A stretch of DNA of 64,000 nt, taken from Lolium rigidum (taxonomy: Eukaryota > Streptophyta > Magnoliopsida > Poales > Poaceae). Shown here one piece after another: positions 46,962 to 58,273 of the stretch. The notes beneath the pieces were generated by a model, which saw nothing but the letters and a program-made list of their open reading frames with translations, was not told where the DNA came from and made no database searches. The stretch is taken from the NCBI RefSeq assembly GCF_022539505.1, contig NC_061510.1:95930292-95994291 (forward strand), written 5' to 3'. Numbering within the stretch: position 1 is the stretch's first letter; each line of letters starts with the position of its first letter. Position numbers and translations under genes: made by a program.

Positions 46962-47375
46962 TCACCACCAGGTCTGGCTTCCCTATTCTTCCTCCTCCTC
47001 ATCTTCATCGGCATCATCCACGATGAAGCCATCCTTATCGTACTCGTTTTATCCCTCCTCTGCTCACCACCAGCTCTGCCTTCCTCTTCTTCCTCCTCCT
47101 CATATTCATCGACATCATCCATGACGAAGCCATCCTTCTTGTACTCGTTTTGTCCCTCCTCTGCTCACCACCAGTTGTGGCTTCCTCTTCTTCCTCCTCC
47201 TCATCTTCATCAGCATCATCCACGATGAAGCCATTCTTCTCGTACTCGTTTTGCTCTCCTCTGCTTACCACCAGCTCTAGCTTCCCTCTTCTTTCTCCTC
47301 CTCATCTTCATCGGCGTCATCCACGATGAAGCCATCCTTCTCGTACTCGTTTTGTCCCTCATCTGCTCACCACCA
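46962..47375 (+). repeat. Four-copy minisatellite with 101-bp period
   Basis: The block CACCACCAG...CTTCCTCTTCTTCC followed by CTCCTCATCTTCATC and ATCCACGATGAAGCCATCC repeats four times. The word CGATGAAGCC (once TGACGAAGCC) falls at 47021, 47122, 47223 and 47324, exactly 101 bases apart. Because 101 is not a multiple of three, no single frame is kept through the array. The acidic or serine-rich open frames over it are by-products of the CTTCTTCCTCC composition. Confidence 0.9.
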
Positions 47376-47399
47376 ACCCCTGTCTCCTATCATCTCCCT

Positions 47400-48600
47400 C
47401 GCCTCATCGATCACCATCAAATTGACCGGCGAGAACTACATGTTCTAGAGGGCTCCGGTGGTTCCTCTTCTCCGGAGCCAACTACTCATGGGGCTTGTCG
47501 ATGGATCGATGCCCTGCCCTAATGCTCATTTTACCATGCGCAATGGCGATCTCACGGTGCAACAACCTAATCCATCATCTCGGTGTCCATCTCATCCATC
47601 ACCGAGAGCGTTGTTGGGATGATCCTCTTTGCCGCCACTTCGCGTGAGACATGGGAGACGCTCAGAGGGGCACCTTTGCTTCGGCCTCCATTGCACGATC
47701 TTCAGGGATTCAGTCGCAGATGTCTAACCTTAAGCAACAAGAAATGTCGATCACGGTATACTTTCACCAGATGAAGTCGCTTGTAGACTCCCTTATGAGC
47801 ACCGAACAACCACTCCATGATGAGAAATTTATGTCCTACCATCTCTTCGGGCTCGACAATGACTACGATGTCGATGCCCCTCTACCAAGTTTTCAAATCC
47901 CGCACCACTGCTATGCCTATACGGGATTTGTTCGCCCAACTCGTGGCCACAGATCACAAGATCATGGCTCATCGCGCTGAACTGGGCATGCAAGGGTACT
48001 CATCGGTTTAGGTCGCTAAGTACGGAGGATCGCATGTCGCTGCTTTTGGAGGCTCTAAGGTCACGGCTTATGGAGTGGCCTACGGAATTGGACATGGTGG
48101 TGGCAGGTTCAAGTCTACCTACCGCCCTGACTCGCGCATGCCGCCATCACCTTCCACCAATTCGGCGCCCTAATCCAAGAGCAACACTCCTGACGCCAAG
48201 AAGAACGGTGGGCGCGAGGGTGTCGTGTACCAGCTCTGCAACATTGCCTTCCACACCGACTTCCTCGACCTCGGCAACGACGGGAGCAACACCCAGTGCC
48301 AAATCTCTATAGCTATGACGGCTACACAAGGTGGTCGTGCTCACGGTGGAAATGTTGATCCCGCATGGTATGCCGACTCCAGTGCTACAAACCACGTCGC
48401 CCCACGAGCTCGACCGTCTCACCACGAGCTCGACCGTCTCACCACGAGGGAACCCTACTACGGCACCGATCAAGTTTATGTGGCAAATGGTATAGGCATG
48501 TGTATTCATAATATTGATCATGCACTTCTACCTACTCCACCGTATAAGTCATTAAATCTTAATCGTGCCCTTCATGTTTCTAATGCCACTCCTATATTAT
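47400..48600 (+). pseudogene. Copia gag and protease region, broken
   Basis: The plus strand reads KLTGENYMF at about 47420, the usual start of Copia gag domains, but meets a stop at once. The gag (UBN2-like) domain continues in frame 47651-47980 with LKQQEMSITVYFHQMKSLVD. A degenerate zinc knuckle (YQLCNIAFHTDF) is at about 48225-48265. The protease-type motif WYADSSATNHVA lies at about 48364-48400. At least three frame changes separate these parts. The sequence becomes unrecognisable after about 48600, and no LTRs were found next to it. It is an old Copia remnant, orientation plus. Confidence 0.8.
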
Positions 48601-49893
48601 GGCTCTTTTTACGGTACCTTTTACTACCTATCATAAGTGAGGAGTATGATTTGAAATCTAGCCATTGATTTTCAGGGGCAATGTGGACTTTTTAAGTAGA
48701 AAATCATTTATTCAAGCATTATATCCACTAAGTATCCCGTTAATTTAGCCAAGATCTTGGCAACCAGATCCATTTTTTATATCCCATGTCTTCTCTGAGA
48801 AATACAAGCTAATTTGATTTTGTCTAGATCTCTACCGTAATTATTATAATGATGTGAGAACTGTTTTGAGGGAGTTCATGTGAGCATGGTGGCCACCGGC
48901 CGGCCGCGCACGATGCAAAACTCATGGCCAACGGAACTACCTTGGGTTTGCCCAATCTTCTCAAACAACACGGTAAAACAATCGTAAGAAGCAATGGCTT
49001 TCTTAACAGCCAAGATCACATCGATCTAGACCACCACCGTGACATGAAACTAGTCAGGCGGCGGCCATGCATGCAGTTGCTGCAGGATTTTCTGGGAATT
49101 CCTTTGATAACGGGATTTTGTTTGATGTTGTTGTAGACCTTCCAATTTTGACCCTGCATACGTGAATACTACCTCGTTTTCAGGCAGAAGTATCATTCAT
49201 ACCACACACGTTTCAGGCAGAAGTATTACTTAATAAAGTCCTTTGGATCAACAAAAATACACGGTCTATATTAAGTTGGGGGTAGTGTAAAACTCCCCAT
49301 TATTATTGGATTGCACCATGATTTGTTCTATCTAAATTGTAACTGAGATTTTTATTGTTGCACACGAGGTTGCAACTGAGATTTTACAACTCGCACATTT
49401 ACTACGGAGTACTTGCAACATGGTTTGCAACCGAGTAAAATCATACGGAGTATAAACCGTTGAACTACTTTAAGATTAATGTTAGTTATATGTTGCAAAA
49501 CGAGTTGGAGCTGAAGTTTGATGAAATCATCTGACCGAAAAGTCAGAATTAAGTTTGCTGTTAGTCATGTGAGAATTAGTCACTCAAAAATATCCTACTG
49601 TATCATTTTTCGTACGCTACCAAAATCGAGACATGCACGGTCCAGAATCTCCGAGTAGCCGTGCCCTATGCTCACGCTCTGTGCACCACAGCTTCAAAGA
49701 TTCCAGCTTTTCCGCAGACGACGACCGCAGCCAACAATCGAAATCCAGATTCCTTGGACGCGCGGTATATTCATTTCACAGGCCACTCCAGTGATGAGCT
49801 GAATATACCGCCACCAGATCGACTTCAGAATCCCCTTCTCAATCTGTCATCAAGCCATTAGCCATCCCGATTCACGAACCAGATAGCTCCTGG
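48601..49893. other. Intergenic stretch upstream of the transporter gene
   Basis: No gene is recognised. The part 49370-49590 contains the MITE-like GTTGCAACT family block in reverse orientation. The last 200 bases form the probable promoter and leader of the transporter gene. I see no clear TATA box. Short frames near 49661 are not supported. Confidence 0.5.
49370..49590. repeat. MITE-like block, family member 2 (reverse)
   Basis: It contains GGTTGCAACTGAGATTTTAC and, near 49500-49560, the reverse counterpart of the ACCGAGAACTAACTCAG-type end seen at 39379. It lies about 300 bp upstream of the transporter start. Boundaries are approximate. Confidence 0.35.
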
Positions 49894-52727
49894 ATGCAGG
49901 GCGTCGTGACCAGGCGCGCGCGCTACTGCCCGGCGAAGCTCCAGCGCCAAGTACCCTCCAGCTGCCGAGCACCGCGCGTATCCACAAGCTTTAGCTGCCG
50001 CGATGGCAGTCGGTGCAGCGTCGCTCCGGGCGAGAGGCCCCGGGCCGTCGTGGTGAGAGCGGGCGTTGGCCCGGGGATAGGAGATGGGGAGCAAGCAGCG
50101 CCGCGGCGACAGGACGTCGTCGGAGCAGCGTCGACGACGGGTGGCGCTAAGAGAGGGACCGTGGCTGGCGCCGTCGCGCTCATAGTCGGCACGAGCATCG
50201 GGTCCGGCATCCTCGCCGTGCCGCAGAGCACAGCACCCGCGGTGAGTTTATCTTCCCTCTGCTCTGCCGCCGGTGGCAAAGAGAATTTCACTGGCATGGT
50301 CGTCAGATGCAGCATTAAGCAGCCAAACGCGGATGCCAGTAAATTCTGTGCGTAGGTATTGCAGGTAGTGAAGTGAAATGTCCAAACCGCTGTTATTGGA
50401 TTGTCCTTTTTGAGCTCGTCGACAGTACTTCAACTACAAGGACCCCTACAAGGTCAGGATGTAATGGAGTAATGGTGCATCTACCACCCTCTATCAGGAC
50501 AGTGAATTATCCCCCATAGAAAAGTTGCAATGAACACATCTGAAAACAGCCACATGTACCCGCTCCACATAACCAACTGGCGCCGATGTGCCTGAGTCGC
50601 TGCGCGCATTCAATCGGTGCCTCGTTCGTCATTTTTGGCTGGCAGGATCAATCTCTGTCTGCTTAAATTGTCCCAACTTTAGACCTCACGATCTGGAAAT
50701 ACAGTGCCCAGAAATAGTAGGACAGAGAGCTGCATTCACCAAATACTGCCAGCTAATTGCAGTTGCTTATTATTCGCATGGATTAAACAGCAAACAGTAC
50801 AATTTCTGAACGAATGCAGTATGTCAACACAAAATTTTAGTTAATACTGCTACTGCAATTGACAGGGTTTCGTTCCAAGCGCCGTGTGCATGGTCACCTG
50901 CTGGGCCTTCCTGGTGGCCGAAGCGCTCCTCCTCGCCGAGATCAACGTCCACCTGCGCCGGAAGCAGAAGAAAGACGGCGACGGTGGCGGCGGAGGGCTG
51001 GAGGTGATCTCAATGAAGAGCATGGCGCAGGAGACGCTGGGCGAGTGGGGAGGGAACCTGGCCGCCACAGCCTACCTATTCCTGTCATACACGTCCATGG
51101 TCGCCTACACGTCGAAATCCGGCGAGGTGCTCGCCCGCGTGATCGGCGTGCCCGAGCCCGTCTCCGGCGGCGCATTCACCGCAGCCGTCGCGCTCCTCAT
51201 CGCCGCGGGAGGCACGGGCGTCACCGCCCAAGTGAACCAGCTGCTCACCTTCTTCATGATAGGTACTTTACGAGTACTACAAGTGCTTGCTCACAGCATG
51301 TAGTAACGGGCAACGGCTACCGCCTACCAGTGTAGTACGTGAGTTGTCATTTCCATGAGCAGCCAGTATGCATCACTGTTTTAGTAGATCTGCATTAACA
51401 CACACGACGGAGCCAGGACAGGAAATCTTGCTTCGAGCACGTTGTTGTTTGCTCTGCAGTCTGAAGACTCTGAACATTTTCCCCAGTATCACATCACTAG
51501 TACTGCTGTAGTGCTGTACAGGCAGTATGTATCATCATGATCTGTCTATTACTGCAGGGTTGCTGCTAACGATCGAAGTCTCGGCCGTAGCGTTGGGCGG
51601 TGGCCTTGGCCTGCCAGCCAACACCCACTGGGAGCAGCTTCCCGCAACACTCCCGGTGATCATCTTCACTCTCGTCTACCACGACATCGCACCAGGTACA
51701 TACAGAATTACAGATGTTCACCTTCTAGAAAGCCAGCCAGATAACCCCGTACTGAACATTGCTGATCTGATGTCGCAGTGATATGCGCGTACCTGGAAGG
51801 GGACCTCGCGAGGATCCGGCTCTCGATCATCGTCGGGAGCCTCGTGCCACTGCTGTCGCTGCTCGTGTGGGACGACATCGCACTGGGCCTCTCCACAGAT
51901 CTCAAAGGGTTTGCCATTCTGGACATGATCAAGACAGAGTAAGCAAGTTCGCCCAGAGAACATGGCTGTACTTCTTCGATCCATCTGTCAGCGGTCTCTC
52001 AGCTGGATGACGCTGGAGGCATTGAACCGGCGAATCATGTGGGCGGTTCTCTTGCAGATGGGGCTACATGGTGGTGGAGACGTTCTCGCTCCTCGCTGTC
52101 GGGACGTCGCTCATCGGGACACTGCTCGGCGCCTCGCAGTTCTTCGTCGAGCAGATGACCAACCTAGCCTCCTCAACCGAGTACGAAAAGATCAACCAAG
52201 ACGTCCACGAGGAAGATGGATCGAGTCATCTTGGTTGGAAAACACTGCTGGAAAGCAACAGGCTCAGTTACGTTGCCACTGGGGCCGTGGTTGTCCCAAC
52301 CGTTCTGATAGCGGCTGCTGTCCCGGACTCCTTCTCCATAGCTACTGACATTGCAGTAAGCACACATCAAAGCATGGGCTCCATTTTGGCAGGAGTAACA
52401 CATAAGCAAAGTGCCTTGCTACTACAACTTATCAGTAATAACCTGCCTGTCTGATTTCCACATGTTCAGGGCGGCTACTGCATGACCATCTTGTATGGTG
52501 TTCTCCCTCCGCTGATGGCCTGGTCTATTGGTTCCAAGTTATCTGACCAAAAAGCTGATCTTGCAGAAGCAGTAGAAACATCTAAGGAAATCAATCAAAA
52601 AGCGAGCTTCACTAGTGCGAAACCTGTACTGGTCGGGATGGGGGTGTTCTCTGTGCTCATGGTCTTCCAGCAAATCTTCCAAGACTTGCTCAGTTTTAAC
52701 ACGTATCTCCTCTCATGGGCTAGCTAG
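49894..52727 (+). CDS. Predicted plastid tyrosine/tryptophan permease-family transporter, six exons
   Basis: Exons: 49894-50241, 50866-51262, 51558-51695, 51779-51938, 52058-52355 and 52470-52727. All junctions are GT-AG and all phases agree, giving 532 residues. The first 85 residues are rich in R, S and A with few acidic residues, typical of a chloroplast transit peptide. The first membrane helix carries GTSIGSGILAVP (about residues 99-110), the signature of the aromatic amino-acid permease (Trp_Tyr_perm) family. Further hydrophobic segments follow through exons 2 to 6, with FFVEQMTNL and IFQDLL late in the protein. Plant members resemble bacterial TyrP and are annotated as tyrosine-specific transport proteins. 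A role in moving aromatic amino acids across the plastid envelope is inferred, not shown. No defect is seen. Confidence 0.9.
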
Positions 52728-53232
52728 AGTAGAAAGTTCTGAATAAGTAGAGAATGTTTCTGATATGGGCTAGCAGCCCATTCCTGAACAAGAACCCTTC
52801 TCCATGCTCGGATCATGGATGATTCCCGGCGAAATATGTTAGGTTCACCATGTAAATCAGTAACTGCTAGAAGTCGAAATGAAAAAAATTCCTGCCGAAC
52901 GACGCACCTTTCATCATTTTCTACAATGCTGCACATAATAAGAGCTTCCGTAACGCAGGAGCCAAGATCAAAATCCTGGTCCATGAGCATTGCCAGTCGC
53001 GTATTTCAAACGGCATCCGACAAAAACGTCGGATCGGCTTAATGGGAAACGCCGCTTGGTGGTGCTATATTTGGGGGGCGTCTGTTCCCAGCTGTGTCCG
53101 CCAAACACGGCTCCAAATATATTTTTTAAACAAAATTTTCATAATTTATTTATGATTCCATTGCTTACATAGAATAAAATACAAATAAAACATAAACGAC
53201 CATCGTCGAACATCTTTCTATCGGTTCGAAAC
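52728..53232. other. 3' flank of the transporter gene
   Basis: This holds the probable 3' untranslated region of the transporter, followed near 53000 by sequence with a small perfect hairpin (ATCCGAC, six-base loop, GTCGGAT at about 53016-53035). AT-rich sequence leads on to the B3-like pseudogene. No coding region is seen. Confidence 0.45.
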
Positions 53233-53763
53233 CTAAACTAGAGGCTTCTTCTCATCTTCGTCGTCCTCGCTTACGCCGATGTCGTCGTTGTTGTGGCAGT
53301 GTCCGCGGCACGATGTGTCCTCGAACACCTTCACGGAGAGTTCGGTGGCGTCTCCGTACAAGAAGCTCATCAAGCAGCTGACCTCTAGGTTGTGGGCGCA
53401 GGTGAACTTCTCCCAGCCAGTGTGTACGTACATCTGACCTTATTGGTCGAATCGGACCTCGATGAGCCACCGAAAAAAAATCTAGCTGGCTTCCCGCAGG
53501 TGCACCCCTCCCAACTCCTTGCTGTCGAGAAATCGTGCGAACTTCTCCGAGATCCTCTTTTTGCCGAAAGGGTCCTCATTGATGAGGACGACAGACTTGA
53601 AGAACTCCATGTTGTGGAAGAACTCTGTCTCCTCCGTAGATGACGGCGAGCGTGCAGTCGATCCACCATGACACCCCCTACAGCTACCAGGTCGTGGCGG
53701 CCACGTCTGCGGCTGCAGCCCCTGGAACCCGTCATGGAGCATTGAGAAGGAGGTGGAGGGCAT
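53233..53763 (-). pseudogene. B3-domain-like gene with two in-frame stops
   Basis: The minus strand starts at the ATG at 53763 (MPSTSFSMLHDGFQG) and is read in one phase to about 53233. The first half has FFKSVVLINEDPFGKKR then SEKFARFLDSKELGG. The second half has HTGWEKFTCAHNLEV, LSVKVFEDTSC and an acidic tail. This is the pattern of the plant B3 DNA-binding fold (residues shaped like kFa.fl, then GW..F...H.L). Two stops, TAG after LREAS and TAA before GQMYVHT, interrupt it in the middle. A TATA box lies at a good distance upstream, so it may be transcribed. Similarity to B3 is from pattern, so identity is moderately sure. Confidence 0.55.
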
Positions 53764-53845
53764 TTCTTGGATTATGGAGGGGCGGCGCTAGCTTGTGGAT
53801 GTGGGGAGCTAGGGTTGTGTGAGGGGGCGATGCGCGGACTCCCAG

Positions 53846-53851
53846 TTTATA
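53846..53851 (-). promoter_or_regulatory. TATA box of the B3-like pseudogene
   Basis: The minus strand reads GGTGTATAAACTGGG with TATAAA at 53851-53846. It is about 83 bases upstream of the ATG at 53763. Between them is a pyrimidine-rich leader containing CACAACCCTAGC. Confidence 0.55.
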
Positions 53852-54308
53852 CACCGGAGTTAGACGAGGAGCGGTGGCACATTTAGGCCAGCGCGAGGGG
53901 ATGTCTCCATGAGCAAGCACGCGCGACGAGAAGTCTCCCTGTGCTCATGGGGAAACTGCAACATCACTGTGAAACGTGTGCGGCCATTTATTTTTACACG
54001 GCTTGGCCATATGTAGGCGACGACACGTGGCAATCCTGTGTGGATGACATTGTGCTCGACACGACATTGCTGTGTTAGGGGGCACCGAATAGTGTATTAG
54101 GCCGCACCACACCGAAACAACCTTTGCACGTGTGGCTGGAAGCGGTCAAATATCTGGCCTGTTCCAGATCGCTTTAGGAAATGGTTTGAGAGACGGCGAT
54201 TAAAGATGGACTTGTAGCCTCCGATCTTAGGCGCTTGAGCACCGGCGCTACTTCGTTTACTTGTCTCACAGTAGTGGAATGGCGTCGAGAACAGACTGTT
54301 GGTCTTGT

Positions 54309-55610
54309 CACTAGTGGAAAATGGTGCTTTTGCACCGGTTGGTAAGGGCCATATGCACCGGATGCCCAACCGGTGCAAAGCATCCGGTGCAAAAGGCCCC
54401 CCCTTTTGCACCGGTTCAGTTGCGAACCGGTGCTAAAGGGGCACCACGTGGCGGCCCCCGGGCGCCCGAGCGAGAGGATCTTTAACCGGTGCTAAAGGGT
54501 CTGCCGCGGCAGGAAAATGTCCCAAAACGCTGCCTCGGTAGAACCCCGCTACCGTAATTTTTTTTCGAATTATTTTTCACTCCCTCTTTTTTTTCTTTTT
54601 TTCAGAATTTCTAATATTTTAGTTATTTTACAAGTTTAGTCTCTAACTACCCTTATCTCTAGTCTAATTACTTACTCGTGCTCAAACTTCCCGCTCGGTC
54701 ACCCATCCTCCCACTACTATAGTGGTAGCACGCTTAACTTTCAAGCTCCTTTCCATCCCGCATCCAAATGCTTCACGCGCATATATGTGATAGTAGTATC
54801 ATATCAATCCTATTAACATATCGGTCGATGTCATATTTCTTTATTGTTCGAATTTCAAATAATTCTTTTAATAAACACAGGTAATGATATAATAATAATC
54901 TTGAATAAATAAATAAACATTAACTTTATGATTTGTATTATTTTTAATTATTTTTAATTTTTTGCCAAACCTAAAACCTAAAAATTTGAAAAACTTATAA
55001 TTTGCAGAGTGTAATCTTTATGCAGGATGCAATTATTAATTTAATTTTGAAAACTAAAAAAAATATAAAATCCTAAATTTCTACAAAAAAAATAAAATCT
55101 TCCTGCTTTCATATTTCAATTTGGAATTTTGAGAATCTAAAAATTGGCTAACCGGGTATACCCCGGTGAATTCGGATGTAACCTTTTCCCACGATGATTT
55201 CGTTTTTTCCCGACGTCGTATGCAAAAGTTAATGCGGTTTTACCATTTTTCAAACTTTTTTTGCAAAAAAAGTTGAAATTGAAATTTGTTGATTTTCCCT
55301 AATAGTAGGTTGCATAACATACAGGAATCTCAAAAGATTTTATTTTTTGAATTTTCTATCATTTTCTTTTCTATTTTACAGTGTTTAAAAAGGCGATCCA
55401 CGGGGGGGGGGGTTGGAGGTGCGTGGGGAGAAGAAAAACCTTTTGCACACGAACCGGTGCTAAAGGTCTCGCACGAACCGGTGCTAATGCCCCCTGAATG
55501 TCCAGACCGCACGAACCGGTGGTAATGACCCCTTTAGCACCGGTTCGTGCCAAATCCGGTGCAAAAGCTCTTTGGAGCAAAAAAAACCAAAGCCCTTATT
55601 TCTACTAGTG
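54309..55610 (+). mobile_element. Non-autonomous CACTA element, 1,302 bp
   Basis: The left end is CACTAGTGGAAAATGGTGC at 54309. The right end, read in reverse, is CACTAGTAGAAATAAGGGC ending at 55610. The flanking triplet TGT is present at 54306-54308 and 55611-55613, which is the expected 3-bp duplication. Both ends carry many ACCGGTGC/GCACCGGT subterminal repeats, with left copies between 54335 and 54500 and right copies between 55450 and 55570. The middle is AT-rich and has no transposase, so it depends on enzyme from another element. A run of ten G residues sits near 55400. Confidence 0.93.
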
Positions 55611-55613
55611 TGT

Positions 55614-57257
55614 GTCAATACATGCTGGCCGCGTGCTGCCCACCTGTGTTCGAGCCTTGAGATCGGCAAGATGCTTAGGAGTTTTCTTCTATAAAAATAC
55701 CAACAGATGCCAGTGTCTTGGTTGGTCTTTTTTTCTTTCAATTTTTGGAATTCAGGGGCGTCTGTGGGCTAGCAACCTCTGAAAAAACAAGCGCCCAGCT
55801 TTGTAATCAGCAGCCCTTAGCTGAAGAGACGATTTTAGGAGAATTATTTTTTATTACTTAAGCGCCCGTATTGAGTGGCTCAAGAAACAATTTTTTTATC
55901 ATATCACATAACTTTAAGTTATTTCGAACGTTGTAAATGGACCAGGTTTCGTGGAAGTGTTAAACGAAAAAGGAGCCGAGAAATGAGACTAGAAAATATT
56001 AACTTCTAAACCAGGTTTCATGAATTTCATGAATCGACAGACTGTGCAGATTTTTTATTTGTTTGATATATTTTCCTTTCCCTGATCTTCTATTTATTTT
56101 TGTCTTTCTTATGAACAATTTCTAATATGCATGCAAAAGTTCCTTCAATTATATAGTTATTACTCAGGGTGTGACTATTTTCCGACTGAGAACTAACTTC
56201 GTTCTCAGTCAAATAATGTTATTAAATTTTAGTTGCAACTTATAACTAGTACGAGTCATAATGCAAATTAAATAGTGTAAATTTTACTGAGCAACGAAGT
56301 TAGTTCTCAGCTAGCTGAAAACTAGCAAATACTTTTTAAATTTTGAGATTCAGAAAGATAAAATCCGTCCATTGATAGGCTGAGCGGGACCTTGCAAAAA
56401 ATGGTATGGGCGAGAATGCAGCCCACATGAGCTCGTTTAAGGTGTCTCAGTGGCATTTGACACAAGGCTCGCCAAATGGGAGCCCACCAACAGATGTGGC
56501 CTTCCTATAATAGGACCTATGGCGAGCAGTAGCTTGAACTCGCCTACACGATCGGTATAGGTATTTTAACTGATCAACAGGCCTGTTTTTCTTTTAATTT
56601 ATATAAATTTCATGACTTCTCAACAATAATGTAGTCCTAGATTTTTTTTTGAACTCGCGTTAATAACTAGACATAATGTTCCCGTGTTAAAAAAATGTCC
56701 ACACATTCAAAAGAAAATGATCATGTATTTCAGAAAGTATGTTAATGTTATTTCTGAATAACTATTCATAAAAATAACAACAAACAGGAAAATAATGTTC
56801 AAACTAAGAAAAATCTCGTTGCATTTTAAAAATTCTTTAGGTCTTCTTAAAAAAATATTCATGCATTTTTTTCTTCTAAAATGGTCTTATTCTAAAATGA
56901 TGTTTCAAGAATAAAAAATTGGATGGGTCCCAATGAAGTGTGCATTAATCACATAAAGGATATTCATATATTTACCAAAAATAATTAATAAAAAGAAAAA
57001 GAAATATTAGCGAGTGAAAAGTGAAATTAAACATGTCCACCCAACTCAATATAATTGTTCATATCGTTTTCCTAAATACATGGAAGAAAATAAAATACAA
57101 AAATAGAGTGAAGAAATAAGAGAGGGAGAAAACAAGGAAAAAAGAGATAGCAACATAAAATGGACATACCTAGGAAAAGGTCGACCTTTCCATATGCCCA
57201 ATAGGTTCAGTGCGGAGCGTTCCATGGGGGGAGCCTTGTCCCCTTTTCTATCGTTTT
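55614..57257. other. AT-rich non-genic stretch
   Basis: No gene is recognised. It contains the MITE-like element at 56178-56335. A fragment at 57258-57299 (CTACTCCTTCGGTTCTAAAT) looks like the start of a Stowaway-type MITE cut by the Harbinger-type insertion. The remainder has no open frame of interest. Confidence 0.5.
56178..56335. mobile_element. Small MITE with 24-bp inverted ends, family member 3
   Basis: CTGAGAACTAACTTCGTT followed by CTCAGT at 56186-56209 is matched in reverse by ACTGAGCAACGAAGTTAGTT at 56286-56305. The element is about 160 bp. The interior contains TTTTAGTTGCAACTTATAAC, shared with the blocks at 39379 and 49370. Confidence 0.55.
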
Positions 57258-57299
57258 CTTCTACTCCTTCGGTTCTAAATACTTGTTGAAGATATATTA

Positions 57300-57956
57300 G
57301 AGCATCTCAAATCGCGTCTTCCAAACTGTCCCCCAAATGTGCCGAATTGAGAGTTTAGGGGACATGTTTCATTTGTGCTGCGTTTGGGGGACGTCGCTCC
57401 CCAGCCGCATTCCCCAAACGCCGCCCCCAAACATTAAAATACTCTTCTTTTTTTGCATTTTTTATTTCAATAAAGAGAAGAAATATTCCACAAACTAATA
57501 CATAATTGGGAACGTGGTTTACACGAAGACATAATTTGGATCATGGTTTTTCACAAACTAATACATAGTTTGAACCATGGTTGACACAAATATAAAATAT
57601 TGCAAAATAACTAAACCTAACCTAGCTAGGTGCGACGAGACGCTTCGCTACGCCTCTGCGGGAACTGCACCGTCGATGTGCGCCAATAACTTCCGTCGCG
57701 AGGTAGTCGATGGTTAGGTTAAAATTCAATGTGCTGCTGACGGGTTGGCCCCGCCACTCTCCGCCTCGCTTTTCGGTGTGTCCGGCGTCCCCGGAGCGTC
57801 TCCTGTGGGGCGGGGACGGGCTCGGGACGCCGGACACCGTATCGGACCGTGCCGGACAAAAAGCGGCTTCGAGGGACGCGGCTGGGAACATTTTTTTGTC
57901 CGGCGCGCCGCAAATCCCTTTGGGGAATGATTTGGGGGACGCGACTGGAGATGCTC
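57300..57956. mobile_element. PIF/Harbinger-type non-autonomous element, 657 bp
   Basis: The ends are GAGCATCTC (57300) and GAGATGCTC (57956), continuing as imperfect inverted repeats (ATCGCGTCTTCC against AGTCGCGTCCCCC). The flanking triplet TTA is found at 57297-57299 and 57957-57959, the standard Harbinger target duplication. The interior is AT-rich on the left and GC-rich at 57620-57930. Open frames in the GC-rich part occur on both strands and are not recognised. Confidence 0.85.
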
Positions 57957-58273
57957 TTAAACCGGATTTTTGTACGTCATTCGCGTGTACTTCCATGTGT
58001 AGTGAATGTGTATTCCAAGTACACGTCTTGTACTTGAAGGTGCAACACACACGTGCTTTCGTATACTTCCTCCGATTCATATTACTTGTCACTAGTATGG
58101 AATTATGGATGTACCAAGAATTAAGATATGGCTAGATACATCTGTATTAGTTGTGTGCTTTCTGGCACTAGCAAAGTCGTACGCACTTCCAGACTTCTAG
58201 TTACCAGTTGTATACGTGTGTTTTCCTCTTGCTCCGCTCCAGCTCTCCCGACCCCAAAATTTCTTTTTCTAGG

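Noticed and set aside
47035..47271. Strongly acidic minus-strand frame (poly-Glu)
   Set aside because: It is a by-product of the CT-rich 101-bp minisatellite. The repeat length is not a multiple of three, so no frame is conserved.
46962..47375. Regular repeats considered as a CRISPR array
   Set aside because: Units are directly adjacent with no spacers and the genome is a plant nuclear one. It is a minisatellite.
50859..51335. 158-codon frame overlapping transporter exon 2
   Set aside because: It is out of phase with the spliced transporter frame, arginine/histidine-rich and without motifs.
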